From Rummeliibacillus stabekisii (lineage in GTDB: Bacteria; Bacillota; Bacilli; Bacillales_A; Planococcaceae): a stretch of 64,000 bases of DNA. A model generated the notes under the pieces. That model made no database searches. It had not been told where the DNA came from and saw only the letters and a list, made by a program, of their open reading frames with translations. Positions 42,929 to 50,865 of this stretch are shown piece by piece. The position numbers and the translations under genes were made by a program. The DNA lies in contig NZ_BJVD01000006.1 in the NCBI RefSeq assembly GCF_007988965.1, positions 1 through 64,000 on the forward strand, read 5' to 3'. Positions within the stretch are counted from its first letter, which is position 1. Every line of letters starts with the position of its first letter.

Positions 42929-44275
42929 ATGTCTAAAATGTTTCAACACAGTATAATTGTCGGGCTCGCTTTGTTTGCGATATATTTCGGTGCTGGGAAT
43001 TTGATTTTTCCACCTTCCATTGGTAATGTATCTGGCACCAGTTGGATACCTGCTCTTATTGGGTTTTGTATAACAGGTATTGCATTACCGCTCATGGCGG
43101 TCATTGCCATCCTAAATGTAGGCGGGAAATTTGAAAACTTAACAAAACCTATTAGCCCATGGTTTCATAAAGTGTTTAATTTATTGCTCATGGTAGGAAT
43201 CGGTATGTTTGTTACTATTCCACGTATGGCAGCTACTACGCATGAGTTAGGAGTATCTAAAATTTTTCCTTATATACCTTCTTTCTTTACGATTGTTTTA
43301 TTTTTTGCCGTTAGCTTCTATTTCGTAATGGATCGGTCGAATGTAATTGATCGTATAGGGAAATGGCTTACACCTGTTCTTGTTGTTGTTTTAGTCATCA
43401 TCGTTTTTAAAGGTATGTTTAGTCCAATTGGTATGCCGGCTCCTCCTTCAGTGAAAGATGCTTTTTCGAATGCATTTATTCATGCATACCAAACTGGAGA
43501 TGTCGTAACAGGCATTTTCTGTGCACCCATCTTTATCGCTGCCATAGTGGGGTATGGTTATAAAGGTGCTTCTATGAAAAAGATAGCATGGCGAGGAGTA
43601 GCAATTGCTGGGGCAGGGTTATTCATTGTCTATGGAGGTTTGTTATACCTTGGGGCAACAGGGAGCAGTATATTTCCAAAAGATTTGGCTGATACAGCGC
43701 TTGTATCGGAGCTAATTCACGCGATCTTGGGGGACTTTGGAGGTGTACTCTTAGCGATCGCCATTGCTTTGGCATGTCTGACATCGGCTATAGGTGTCAT
43801 TGTAGTAATAGCGGAATTCTTAGATGATTTAACTAAAAAAGTGTTGAGCTATAAAGTATGGGCTGCGATTGTTTGCATTACTGGTATTTGTATGGGGTCG
43901 TTAGGTGTAGCTAGAATAGTTGATTATACTATGCCGATTTTCACAGCTCTTTATCCGGTCGCCATTGTATTAATCTTGCTTGGTACATTCAATCGTTTTG
44001 TACCTAATTCAGGTTCCTATAGAGGAGCGATACTTTTGACGTTTATTGTTAGTCTTGTTGAGACCTTTGGAGGGATAGGTATTAAAGTGCCATTACTATT
44101 TAACGGCTTAAAGTATTTACCACTCAGTGAGAATGGATTTGCTTGGTTGGTTCCCGCTATTTTAGGATTTGTAGCAGGCGGTCTGTTATATAGAAAGAAG
44201 TCATCTCATCAAGAATTAAATCAAGCTATTGAAGATAGGGAAAAAGAAGAATTAAAATTAGAGAAGATTCAATAG
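42929..44275 (+). CDS. brnQ: branched-chain amino acid transporter, LIVCS family
   Basis: This 449-residue Na+-coupled importer of leucine, isoleucine and valine has 12 membrane segments. The family N-terminus ALFAIYFGAGNLIFPPSIG is clear. I start at the ATG at 42929, after AAAAAGGAGG. It lies behind a damaged sigma-54-type regulator with its own terminator between, so it must have a separate promoter. Confidence 0.94.
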   Translation: MSKMFQHSIIVGLALFAIYFGAGNLIFPPSIGNVSGTSWIPALIGFCITGIALPLMAVIAILNVGGKFENLTKPISPWFHKVFNLLLMVGIGMFVTIPRMAATTHELGVSKIFPYIPSFFTIVLFFAVSFYFVMDRSNVIDRIGKWLTPVLVVVLVIIVFKGMFSPIGMPAPPSVKDAFSNAFIHAYQTGDVVTGIFCAPIFIAAIVGYGYKGASMKKIAWRGVAIAGAGLFIVYGGLLYLGATGSSIFPKDLADTALVSELIHAILGDFGGVLLAIAIALACLTSAIGVIVVIAEFLDDLTKKVLSYKVWAAIVCITGICMGSLGVARIVDYTMPIFTALYPVAIVLILLGTFNRFVPNSGSYRGAILLTFIVSLVETFGGIGIKVPLLFNGLKYLPLSENGFAWLVPAILGFVAGGLLYRKKSSHQELNQAIEDREKEELKLEKIQ

Positions 44276-44446
44276 GTAGAATAAACTTAGAGTTGAGTAT
44301 TATTTCTTTTGAGGTTAAGAAATCAGCAATTTATAGATAAAGTAATGTTTTCCCTCTTTAAAAGTTTTGTTAGGCAGTCACCTATAGGCCCTTCTTAGCA
44401 TATGCTAATTAAGTAATACATCTACTATGAGAGGGGCAATACATCA

Positions 44447-45553
44447 TTGAAAGGAAATGAATTTCATTATTTTGCAGGGGGCAATACCTCAAAGGGTTTT
44501 TATAGTTTATTTGAATCTGCACTTAACAAGTTAGATAAGTTATATATCTTAAAGGGAGGACCAGGAAACGGCAAGTCGACTTTAATGAAGAAGATTGCTG
44601 GGTCAATGGTGGCAGCAGGCTTTGATACAGAATATCTTCACTGTTCATCAGATGCTGATTCATTGGATGGTATAGTCATCCCTTCTTTAAAAATTGGAAT
44701 AGTTGATGGAACAGCTCCCCATGTAATTGAGCCAAAGATTCCAGGTGCTGTTGAGGAATACGTTAATCTAAGTGAAGCATGGGATACCAAACAGCTTGCA
44801 GAAAATAAGGATGTCATTCAACAATTATCTGCTGAAAAACAAAAAGCTTATACTACTGCGTATGAAAACTATAACAAGGCGCTTGCAATCCATGATGAAT
44901 GGGAAGCTATATTTATCAGCAATACAGACTACGATCAGTTAGATGAATTAGCAGAAGATCTTCAAAAACAATTTTTTGGCGATCTAACTTTAAATAAAGA
45001 TTCAGCAATCTTTCATAGATTCTTAGGTGCTGCCACACCTATCGGAGCAGTTGATTTTGTACCAAACCTTACAGAAGGTGTGCGCAAGCGCTATTTCTTA
45101 AAAGGAAGACCAGGTACTGGTAAATCTACACTACTCAAAAGATTAGCTAAAACGGCGAAAGCAAAGGGCTTTGACGTAGAAATATACCATTGTGGTTTTG
45201 ATCCAAACAGTCTAGATATGTTGATTTTTAGAGAATTAGGTATAGCAATCTTTGATAGCACAGCGCCTCATGAATATTTTCCTACCCGGGAAGGTGATGA
45301 AATCATTGATCTATATAACCTAGCCATCACTTCGGGTACAGATGAAAAATATGAAAGCGAACTTCAAGAGATTCAAGAGGCCTATAAAAGTTCAATGGAT
45401 GAAGCGACAGTCTACTTGGCAAAAGCAAAAGCTGCACATGAAAAACTAGAAAACATTTATGTAAATGCTACTGATTTTAAGATTGTCGATCAAATTACAA
45501 CTCAATTAGAGGAAGCTATTCAAAATAAAGCTGAAGTGTTCAATAGATTGTAA
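44447..45553 (+). CDS. tandem P-loop ATPase (PRK06851-type), unknown function
   Basis: This 368-residue cytosolic protein is built from two homologous halves. Each starts with a short segment ending in a Walker A motif: LKGGPGNGKSTLMKKIA near 36-52 and LKGRPGTGKSTLLKRLA near 219-235. Similar following blocks are EYLHCSSDADSLDGI and EIYHCGFDPNSLDML, then GTAPHVIEP and STAPHEYFP. This points to gene duplication and an intramolecular P-loop dimer. The family occurs in spore-forming Bacilli and its role is unknown. The start is TTG, 11 bases after GAGGGG. Confidence 0.78.
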   Translation: MKGNEFHYFAGGNTSKGFYSLFESALNKLDKLYILKGGPGNGKSTLMKKIAGSMVAAGFDTEYLHCSSDADSLDGIVIPSLKIGIVDGTAPHVIEPKIPGAVEEYVNLSEAWDTKQLAENKDVIQQLSAEKQKAYTTAYENYNKALAIHDEWEAIFISNTDYDQLDELAEDLQKQFFGDLTLNKDSAIFHRFLGAATPIGAVDFVPNLTEGVRKRYFLKGRPGTGKSTLLKRLAKTAKAKGFDVEIYHCGFDPNSLDMLIFRELGIAIFDSTAPHEYFPTREGDEIIDLYNLAITSGTDEKYESELQEIQEAYKSSMDEATVYLAKAKAAHEKLENIYVNATDFKIVDQITTQLEEAIQNKAEVFNRL

Positions 45554-45614
45554 GGAATCCTCAGCCCTTAATAACAAAATTAGGATAAGAAATATTATAA
45601 AAAGAGGAAAAAGC

Positions 45615-45750
45615 AATTGCGTTTGCAACACCAACTCGATGAGACTTTACAACTGCTGACATTACAGTTAGAAAATTAGAAAATAAAATGCTTTCTATTA
45701 AAGAAACACAGGAAAAGGTTATTCAACTTATTACTGAGAAGCTTAAATAA
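45615..45750 (+). pseudogene. small degenerate reading frame
   Basis: A frame ending in KLENKMLSIKETQEKVIQLI and a TAA at 45748-45750 is interrupted by an in-frame TGA about 40 codons earlier and has no good start. It looks like the relic of a small helical protein. I cannot name it. Confidence 0.3.
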
Positions 45751-45773
45751 CGATTAGTTGGGTTATCTTTATT

Positions 45774-45820
45774 AAGCTCCAATTTGATGCTTTAAGCATT
45801 AAGTTGGAGCTTTTATTTTT
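45774..45820 (+). terminator. strong terminator
   Basis: AAGCTCCAA-TTTGATGC pairs with GCATTAAG-TTGGAGCTT, followed by a T-rich tail. Confidence 0.85.
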
Positions 45821-45886
45821 GATAACAAATGGTGGTTCACAAGCTGAAATTTAATAGTTTACATAATTATTATGAATGAAACTCAA

Positions 45887-46021
45887 TGTCGAATAACCGT
45901 TGTCGAAATTTGGTTGGTAGTTAAAGTGATACTTAATTAAAAAGTAAACAATTCCTGTACTTCATTCGACATGATTCACCAGAATGAGATAAAAGGGCAA
46001 GTAAAAAGATTTTCTGTCGAA
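45887..46021. promoter_or_regulatory. cluster of four perfect Spo0A boxes
   Basis: The exact Spo0A box TGTCGAA occurs at 45887-45893 and 45901-45907 (plus), 45965-45971 (minus) and 46015-46021 (plus). The first and third are embedded in a 9-bp inverted repeat ATGTCGAAT/ATTCGACAT. The region is between convergent genes, with no clear promoter or supported gene. It could control an unrecognised small RNA or peptide. Confidence 0.5.
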
Positions 46022-46429
46022 CTATAAAAATTTCTTTTGTTGAGCGACTTTTCTAACAGGCTTAAAGAAAGATTTATACTGAAGCAATGTATACATCATC
46101 ACTATTACAGTCCAAACAACAAAAAGAGTGCCGAAAAGATTAAAGAAGGAATGAGAAGCGAGAAAAAATGTATACCAACTCAATAGACAAAAAATAATCA
46201 TTCCAATATATGCCCACTTCTTTAATTGCATATAGCCGTATGCTATACCCAATACAATGCTGGCTAGCAATATACGAAGCAAATCCTCTGGAAAGTCAGA
46301 AATGCCGAGAATAGGTGCGTGTTCAATTGAAAGAGGCAACTGCTGGGTAAAAAAAGTAATGAATATTAAGAAAGTGCTTCCTAAGATGAATAAAAAGCTA
46401 ATATAAGTAACTCCCGCTGGCCTTTCCAT
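46022..46429 (-). CDS. four-span membrane protein, unknown function
   Basis: This 135-residue hydrophobic protein has about four transmembrane helices (near 9-29, 52-70, 74-92 and 96-117) and a basic C-terminus. I do not recognise it. I start at the ATG at 46429 (MERPAGVTY), six bases after GAGGT. It sits downstream of ku on the same strand, with a terminator between them. Confidence 0.65.
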   Translation of the reverse strand: MERPAGVTYISFLFILGSTFLIFITFFTQQLPLSIEHAPILGISDFPEDLLRILLASIVLGIAYGYMQLKKWAYIGMIIFCLLSWYTFFLASHSFFNLFGTLFVVWTVIVMMYTLLQYKSFFKPVRKVAQQKKFL

Positions 46430-46546
46430 TTTAAACCTCACTTTCTTAGAACAGATTTCTTTAATATATAATGAAAGTACTCTAAGTATGTCTTTAGAAT
46501 TAAACCTTTTAAGGCATCTTGAAATCGACTTAATAAGGAAATGCTA

Positions 46547-46578
46547 AAAGACCTTCAGAATTATCTCTGAAGGCCTTT
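46547..46578 (-). terminator. terminator of ku
   Basis: AAAGACCTTCAGA pairs with TCTGAAGGCCTTT with one mismatch; read on minus it ends in CTTTT. Confidence 0.7.
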
Positions 46579-46581
46579 AAC

Positions 46582-47406
46582 TTAAGAAGTTTTTTCTTTC
46601 AAAGTTTTGCGTTTACGTGTTGTTTTCTTCGGCTTTGTTTTATCAAGGGATGCTTGTAATGCTGACATTAAATCCGTGACATTATCAGGCAAAGGCCGCT
46701 TAGCTTCAGATGCAGTAACCGTACTGTCTGCTTTTTTCTCTTCAATTAAATCCATCAAACGTAGACGATATTCATCCTGATATTTATTAGGGTCAAATGC
46801 TGTTGTGAGTTGATCCACTAATAGCAAAGCAGTGTCCAATTCTTTTTGAACAACAGCTTGTTCACTTGGAATGTTTGGTACTTCACCGATGCTTCTTACT
46901 TCGTCTGGAAAGTGAATGGTTTCCATTACAAGTGCATCTTTAAACACTCTTACGATGGCTAATTGTTCTTTTGAACGAATAATTATCTTGGCCACTCCGA
47001 TTTTACCTGATTCTTCTAGCGTTTTTCTTAATAAAGTGTATGCTTTACTGCCATTAGCATCTGGTGACATATAGTAACTTCTTTCAAAATAGATTGGATC
47101 AATTTCTTGAAGTTTTACAAAATCAATTATTTCGACTGCCTTGTCTTCATTTTCTTTTCGTAAATTCTCAAGGTCTTCTTGATCTAATACCACAAACTTA
47201 TTTTTTGCATACTCATATGCTTTAACAATTTCATCCTCTGTGACCTCTTGATCACACCCCTCACACACCTTTTTATAGCTGATTGGAGTATTGCATTTTT
47301 TATGAAGCTGGCGTAGCTTCACATCTTTGTTTTCTGTTGCAGCATGCAATTTGATTGGAATATTTACCAATCCAAAGCTGATACTTCCTTTCCAAACGGT
47401 ATGCAT
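46582..47406 (-). CDS. ku: Ku DNA end-binding protein (NHEJ)
   Basis: This 274-residue homodimeric ring protein binds double-strand DNA ends and recruits LigD. The start MHTVWKGSISFGLVNIPIK and the core YEYAKNKFVVLDQEDLENLR and DFVKLQEIDPIYFERSYYM match B. subtilis Ku (YkoV) closely. The tail is lysine-rich (KPKKTTRKRKTLKEK), as in bacterial Ku proteins that bind DNA on their own. GAGGGTGAT precedes the ATG at 47406. It is divergent from ligD, unlike the co-directional B. subtilis pair. Confidence 0.95.
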   Translation of the reverse strand: MHTVWKGSISFGLVNIPIKLHAATENKDVKLRQLHKKCNTPISYKKVCEGCDQEVTEDEIVKAYEYAKNKFVVLDQEDLENLRKENEDKAVEIIDFVKLQEIDPIYFERSYYMSPDANGSKAYTLLRKTLEESGKIGVAKIIIRSKEQLAIVRVFKDALVMETIHFPDEVRSIGEVPNIPSEQAVVQKELDTALLLVDQLTTAFDPNKYQDEYRLRLMDLIEEKKADSTVTASEAKRPLPDNVTDLMSALQASLDKTKPKKTTRKRKTLKEKTS

Positions 47407-47577
47407 AATCATCACCCTCTTTTCCTTTAGTATTGAATGGATGTTAGGTTTTATGTATGCCAAATTAAATTAAGTGAAAACTACTGAGCGTATAAGTTTT
47501 TCATATCTAACAAAATGGGGAAGTAATTAATGCTAGTTGATTCAGGATAAATGGAAAAAGAAAGAAGGTGTACTTTT

Positions 47578-49398
47578 TTGAAACCAATGCTTTTAACAGC
47601 TACAGAGACTATTCCTTCTGGTGCTGACTGGCTATTTGAAACAAAATATGATGGGTTTCGCTGCATTCTTGAATGGAATAAGGATATAGAGCTATATAGC
47701 AGGAATGAAGGGAATCTAAGTAAGCAATTTCCTGAGATTTTAGATTTTTTAGCATCTATTAAAGAGAAAATGAAAAGTTATTTACCATTAGCTCTGGATG
47801 GCGAGCTAGTTTATTTAGCCAATGATTACAAAAGTGAATTTTCCATCGTACAAAGCAGAGCGCGTCTTCGTAGCAAGGAAAAAATTAATGATCAACGCAA
47901 TCATTTTCCATGTCAATTTGTTGTTTTCGATATATTACAAATAAAGGGGAAAGATATCACGAATCTTTCTTTCTTAAAGCGAAAAGAAAAGCTAAAGGAA
48001 CTATTTGAAAAAGTATCATTACCAGTTACGGTGATGCAGAATAATTTAGCATCAGTGCAAATGGTAGAACCTTTTGACGATCCCAATCAATTGTGGAAAC
48101 AACTAGTTATATATAATGGGGAAGGATTGGTTGCGAAAGAAATATCAAGCCAGTGGATAGAAAATACTCGTACCAATAGCTGGCTAAAAATAAAAAACTG
48201 GCGATATGTAAATGTTATGGTTACCGCATATGAACAGGAAAATAACTTTTTTATAGGAAGTGTTCTTAGTGAAAAAGAATTTGTAGAAGTTGTAACATTT
48301 AAACATGGCATGAAAGAAGAGGAGATAAAAATTCTTTCCCAGTTATTCAAACAAAATGGAGTCAAAATAAACCAAAACCGGTGGGAGCTATCTCCATCGA
48401 TTGGTGTTAAAATTGCCTGTATCGATTTTGTTGGAGGGAAATTGAGAGAGCCTAGATTTGAAGCATTTCAGTTCAATATAGAGCCAGAAGATTGTACATG
48501 GCATAAACTAGAAAAAGATCTATACCCCTTACCTTCCTCTGTTGAAATAACTCATCCCGACAAACCAATTTTCCCATTGGTAAGGATTAAAAAGGATGAT
48601 TATTTGTACTACTTGCAAGTTATTTCCCCCTATCTATTGGCATTTTTATTCAATCGTCCACTCACATTAATTCGTTACCCACATGGTGTGCCGGGAGAAA
48701 GCTTTTACCAAAAAAGTGCCCCAGTCCATGTACCTTCATTTGTGACAGTAAAAGATGATCAGCTATATTGCAATAATGTTGAAACGCTTCTTTGGCTTGG
48801 AAATCAACTAGCAATTGAATATCATATTCCTTTTCAGCCAGTGAATTCAAGTGGTCCCACGGAAATTGTCTTTGATCTCGACCCTCCCTCTGTTGAAGCA
48901 TTTCATTTAACCCTTGAGGCCGCAAAACAAATGAAAGTAATTTTTGATGGGCTAGGTTTCTTATCTTTTATAAAAACATCGGGAGGTAAAGGAATGCAGA
49001 TCTATATCCCATTACCTGCAAATTCTTTTACCTATGAAGACACAGGATTGTTTACAAAGTTTATCTGCGACTTTTTAATCGAACAAGCTCCATCACTTTA
49101 TACAATTGAGCGGCTCAAGAAAAATAGGAGGAAAAAACTCTACTTGGATTATGTCCAACACCGTGAAGGAAAAACCATTATCGCTCCTTATTCACCAAGG
49201 GGGAACGAAAGCGGGTTTATTGCAACCCCTCTTGAATGGGAAGAAGTGAAACCAGGCTTAACACCGGATCAATTTACAATACCAGTCATGATCGAAAGGG
49301 TACGCGCTAAGGGAGATTTATTCCGTCATTTTCGGAAGAATGTGAACAATAACGAGGAAGCGCTAACGCGATTTTTGAGAGAATTAAAAGGGGAGTAA
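47578..49398 (+). CDS. ligD: ATP-dependent DNA ligase D with polymerase domain (NHEJ)
   Basis: This 606-residue enzyme fills and seals ends held by Ku. The N-terminal ligase domain has the adenylation lysine K23 in ETKYDGFRCI, DGELVYL and GEGLVAKE, and an OB-fold to about residue 300. The C-terminal archaeo-eukaryotic primase-type polymerase domain (about 320-600) has FDLDPP and KTSGGKGMQIYIPL. There is no phosphoesterase domain. This ligase-then-polymerase order is that of B. subtilis LigD (YkoU). The start is TTG, seven bases after AAGAAGGTG. In Bacillus both genes serve spores; I could not find a convincing sigma-G promoter here. Confidence 0.94.
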   Translation: MKPMLLTATETIPSGADWLFETKYDGFRCILEWNKDIELYSRNEGNLSKQFPEILDFLASIKEKMKSYLPLALDGELVYLANDYKSEFSIVQSRARLRSKEKINDQRNHFPCQFVVFDILQIKGKDITNLSFLKRKEKLKELFEKVSLPVTVMQNNLASVQMVEPFDDPNQLWKQLVIYNGEGLVAKEISSQWIENTRTNSWLKIKNWRYVNVMVTAYEQENNFFIGSVLSEKEFVEVVTFKHGMKEEEIKILSQLFKQNGVKINQNRWELSPSIGVKIACIDFVGGKLREPRFEAFQFNIEPEDCTWHKLEKDLYPLPSSVEITHPDKPIFPLVRIKKDDYLYYLQVISPYLLAFLFNRPLTLIRYPHGVPGESFYQKSAPVHVPSFVTVKDDQLYCNNVETLLWLGNQLAIEYHIPFQPVNSSGPTEIVFDLDPPSVEAFHLTLEAAKQMKVIFDGLGFLSFIKTSGGKGMQIYIPLPANSFTYEDTGLFTKFICDFLIEQAPSLYTIERLKKNRRKKLYLDYVQHREGKTIIAPYSPRGNESGFIATPLEWEEVKPGLTPDQFTIPVMIERVRAKGDLFRHFRKNVNNNEEALTRFLRELKGE

Positions 49399-49504
49399 AG
49401 AGAACGTCTATTTTAAAGTCATACCAAACATTACTAATTGAAGTAAGTACGTTTGTTCGGTATAATTAATAAGAACATATATTCTTATTTTTGGAGGCAA
49501 TGAA

Positions 49505-49726
49505 ATGAAAGAGCAGCTGATAAAAGCCATGCAGTATAACCAATTGATCGAGGTGGTATATATGGCTAAGGGTGGTAAAATGACTAAGAGGCGAGTTCGA
49601 GTAATTAAGATTGTAGGCAACAAGTTTCAAGCGTATTGTTTCAGTAAGGGTAGTATTCGCACGTTTATCATTGAGAATGTTCTCGCTATGTTTCCAATAG
49701 TCTGTCAAAAGAAAAATGTGATTTGA
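49505..49726 (+). CDS. small WYL-like protein, 73 aa
   Basis: This 73-residue beta-rich basic protein has the pattern QYNQLIEVVYMAKGGKMTKRRVRVIKI and a C-terminal AYCFSKGSIRTFIIENVLA. It resembles a minimal WYL domain, a fold that senses nucleic acids or nucleotides in transcription regulators. GGAGG precedes the ATG. It lies about 100 bp after ligD on the same strand and may be part of the same region by function, which is unproven. Confidence 0.65.
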   Translation: MKEQLIKAMQYNQLIEVVYMAKGGKMTKRRVRVIKIVGNKFQAYCFSKGSIRTFIIENVLAMFPIVCQKKNVI

Positions 49727-49763
49727 AAAAGAAAACTCCTCAAGGATTTCTAATATAGATTAT

Positions 49764-49809
49764 AACCTTCAAAGCAAAAACGTCAGTATACTTGCTTGGA
49801 GGTTTTTTT
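49764..49809 (+). terminator. intrinsic terminator
   Basis: AACCTTCAAAGCAA pairs with TTGCTTGGAGGTT with one mismatch, followed by seven T. Confidence 0.83.
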
Positions 49810-50188
49810 GTAAAATAATATAACCTATTTAATTATTTTAATATAATTTTATATCCATTATTATGCTGTATTTATATGTAATTGGATAAATAAGAGAAAA
49901 GAAAGAGAAGCTCAGTTAGTTTATGGAGCAAATGTACTTGGAGTATTATATAGCTTGGAAAGGTATTTTCTATTATTTAAGATAGTTTTAAGTATTTTTG
50001 CCTATTTAATTTTAAAAAATTGTCCGATAGTTAGCCCTCTAAAGAGGGAGTTGAGAAAAAAAGGTACTTTTGGATTAATGTGATTATCATTTACCATTAT
50101 GGAAAAAAACTCTTGATATAGCTGGTTTCATACATAAGGAATATGTTATCTCATATTCGAGATTATAAGTATATTAATATAATTTATG
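49810..50188. other. A+T-rich gap before the type VII secretion locus
   Basis: No gene is supported here. A small GC hairpin CCCTCT/AGAGGG (50035-50048) is followed by A-rich sequence. The stretch may carry regulatory sites for the secretion locus, but I recognise none. Confidence 0.4.
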
Positions 50189-50217
50189 TTGACCATAGTG
50201 ACCTTGTCAAATAAAAT
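50189..50217 (+). promoter_or_regulatory. predicted sigma-A promoter of esxA
   Basis: TTGACC and TAAAAT are separated by 17 bases, 68 bp upstream of the esxA start codon. Confidence 0.6.
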
Positions 50218-50285
50218 TTTTATAGTAATCAATTTTCCATTTGCTAAGTATGGAGGAAATTTTAAGAAATAAGGAGCTGTTGAGA

Positions 50286-50582
50286 ATGTCAGGACAAATT
50301 CGTATGACCCCCCAAGAATTAAAAAGTAAAGCTACAAAATATGGGTCAAGCAGTGATCAAATTAGAACAATATTAGATGAGTTATCAAACCTTCAAGAAC
50401 AATTACGTTCTGAATGGGAAGGTAAAGCATTTGAACGATTTGACGACCAATTCGAACAACTGAAACCAAAGGTTAAGAACTTTGCACAACTACTTAATCA
50501 AATCAAAGATCAACTTGACCAAACAGCAGATGCTGTAGAACAACATGATGTACAACTTTCTAAAAACTTCGGATTACAATAA
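50286..50582 (+). CDS. esxA: WXG100 secreted protein EsxA (YukE)
   Basis: This 98-residue helical-hairpin protein is exported by, and needed for, type VII secretion. The turn motif is WEG with Trp44 (SEWEGKAFERFDDQF), and the flanking helices are amphipathic. The sequence parallels B. subtilis YukE throughout. I start at the ATG at 50286 (MSGQIRMTPQELK), after AAGGAG. It is the first gene of the locus and is separated from esaA by a 283-bp structured gap, consistent with expression at a higher level than the membrane machinery. Confidence 0.95.
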   Translation: MSGQIRMTPQELKSKATKYGSSSDQIRTILDELSNLQEQLRSEWEGKAFERFDDQFEQLKPKVKNFAQLLNQIKDQLDQTADAVEQHDVQLSKNFGLQ

Positions 50583-50611
50583 AAATTCGTTATCCAGCAT
50601 TTTGCAGTCTT

Positions 50612-50830
50612 ACCTTCACCTCTAACGAAACAACAAAAGTGAGGGTTAACTGCCCGGAGAACAAATATTTAGCAAGATCGGAATGTTTGCGAACGGAATA
50701 ATGCTCAGCTGTGTAGAAACGACTGCTGAGTGAGGTGTCATTTTATTCAACGATGGTTCACTGGTGTAAACGAAATAAATTAGTAGTAAACCTACTAGCT
50801 TGAGGACCGTTGAAAACTTTCGACGGTCCT
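50612..50830 (+). ncRNA. candidate structured RNA between esxA and esaA
   Basis: Five hairpins follow one another in 219 nt: 612-619/639-646, 654-656/694-696 enclosing 662-669/682-689, 704-709/725-730, 781-786/792-797, and a stable 12-13 bp stem at 803-815/818-830 (all +50000). The last hairpin has no T-run, so it is not a simple terminator. No open frame explains the sequence, and it is richer in G+C than nearby gaps. A processed or regulatory leader for esaA, or a small RNA, is possible. I match it to no known family. Confidence 0.45.
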
Positions 50831-50865
50831 ATTGCTCTTTAGATGAAAAATAATGAGGTGTAGAA

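Noticed and set aside
47407-47577. Sigma-G promoter for ku or ligD
   Set aside because: CATACATA and CATATCTA strings occur, but no matching -35 at the required spacing.
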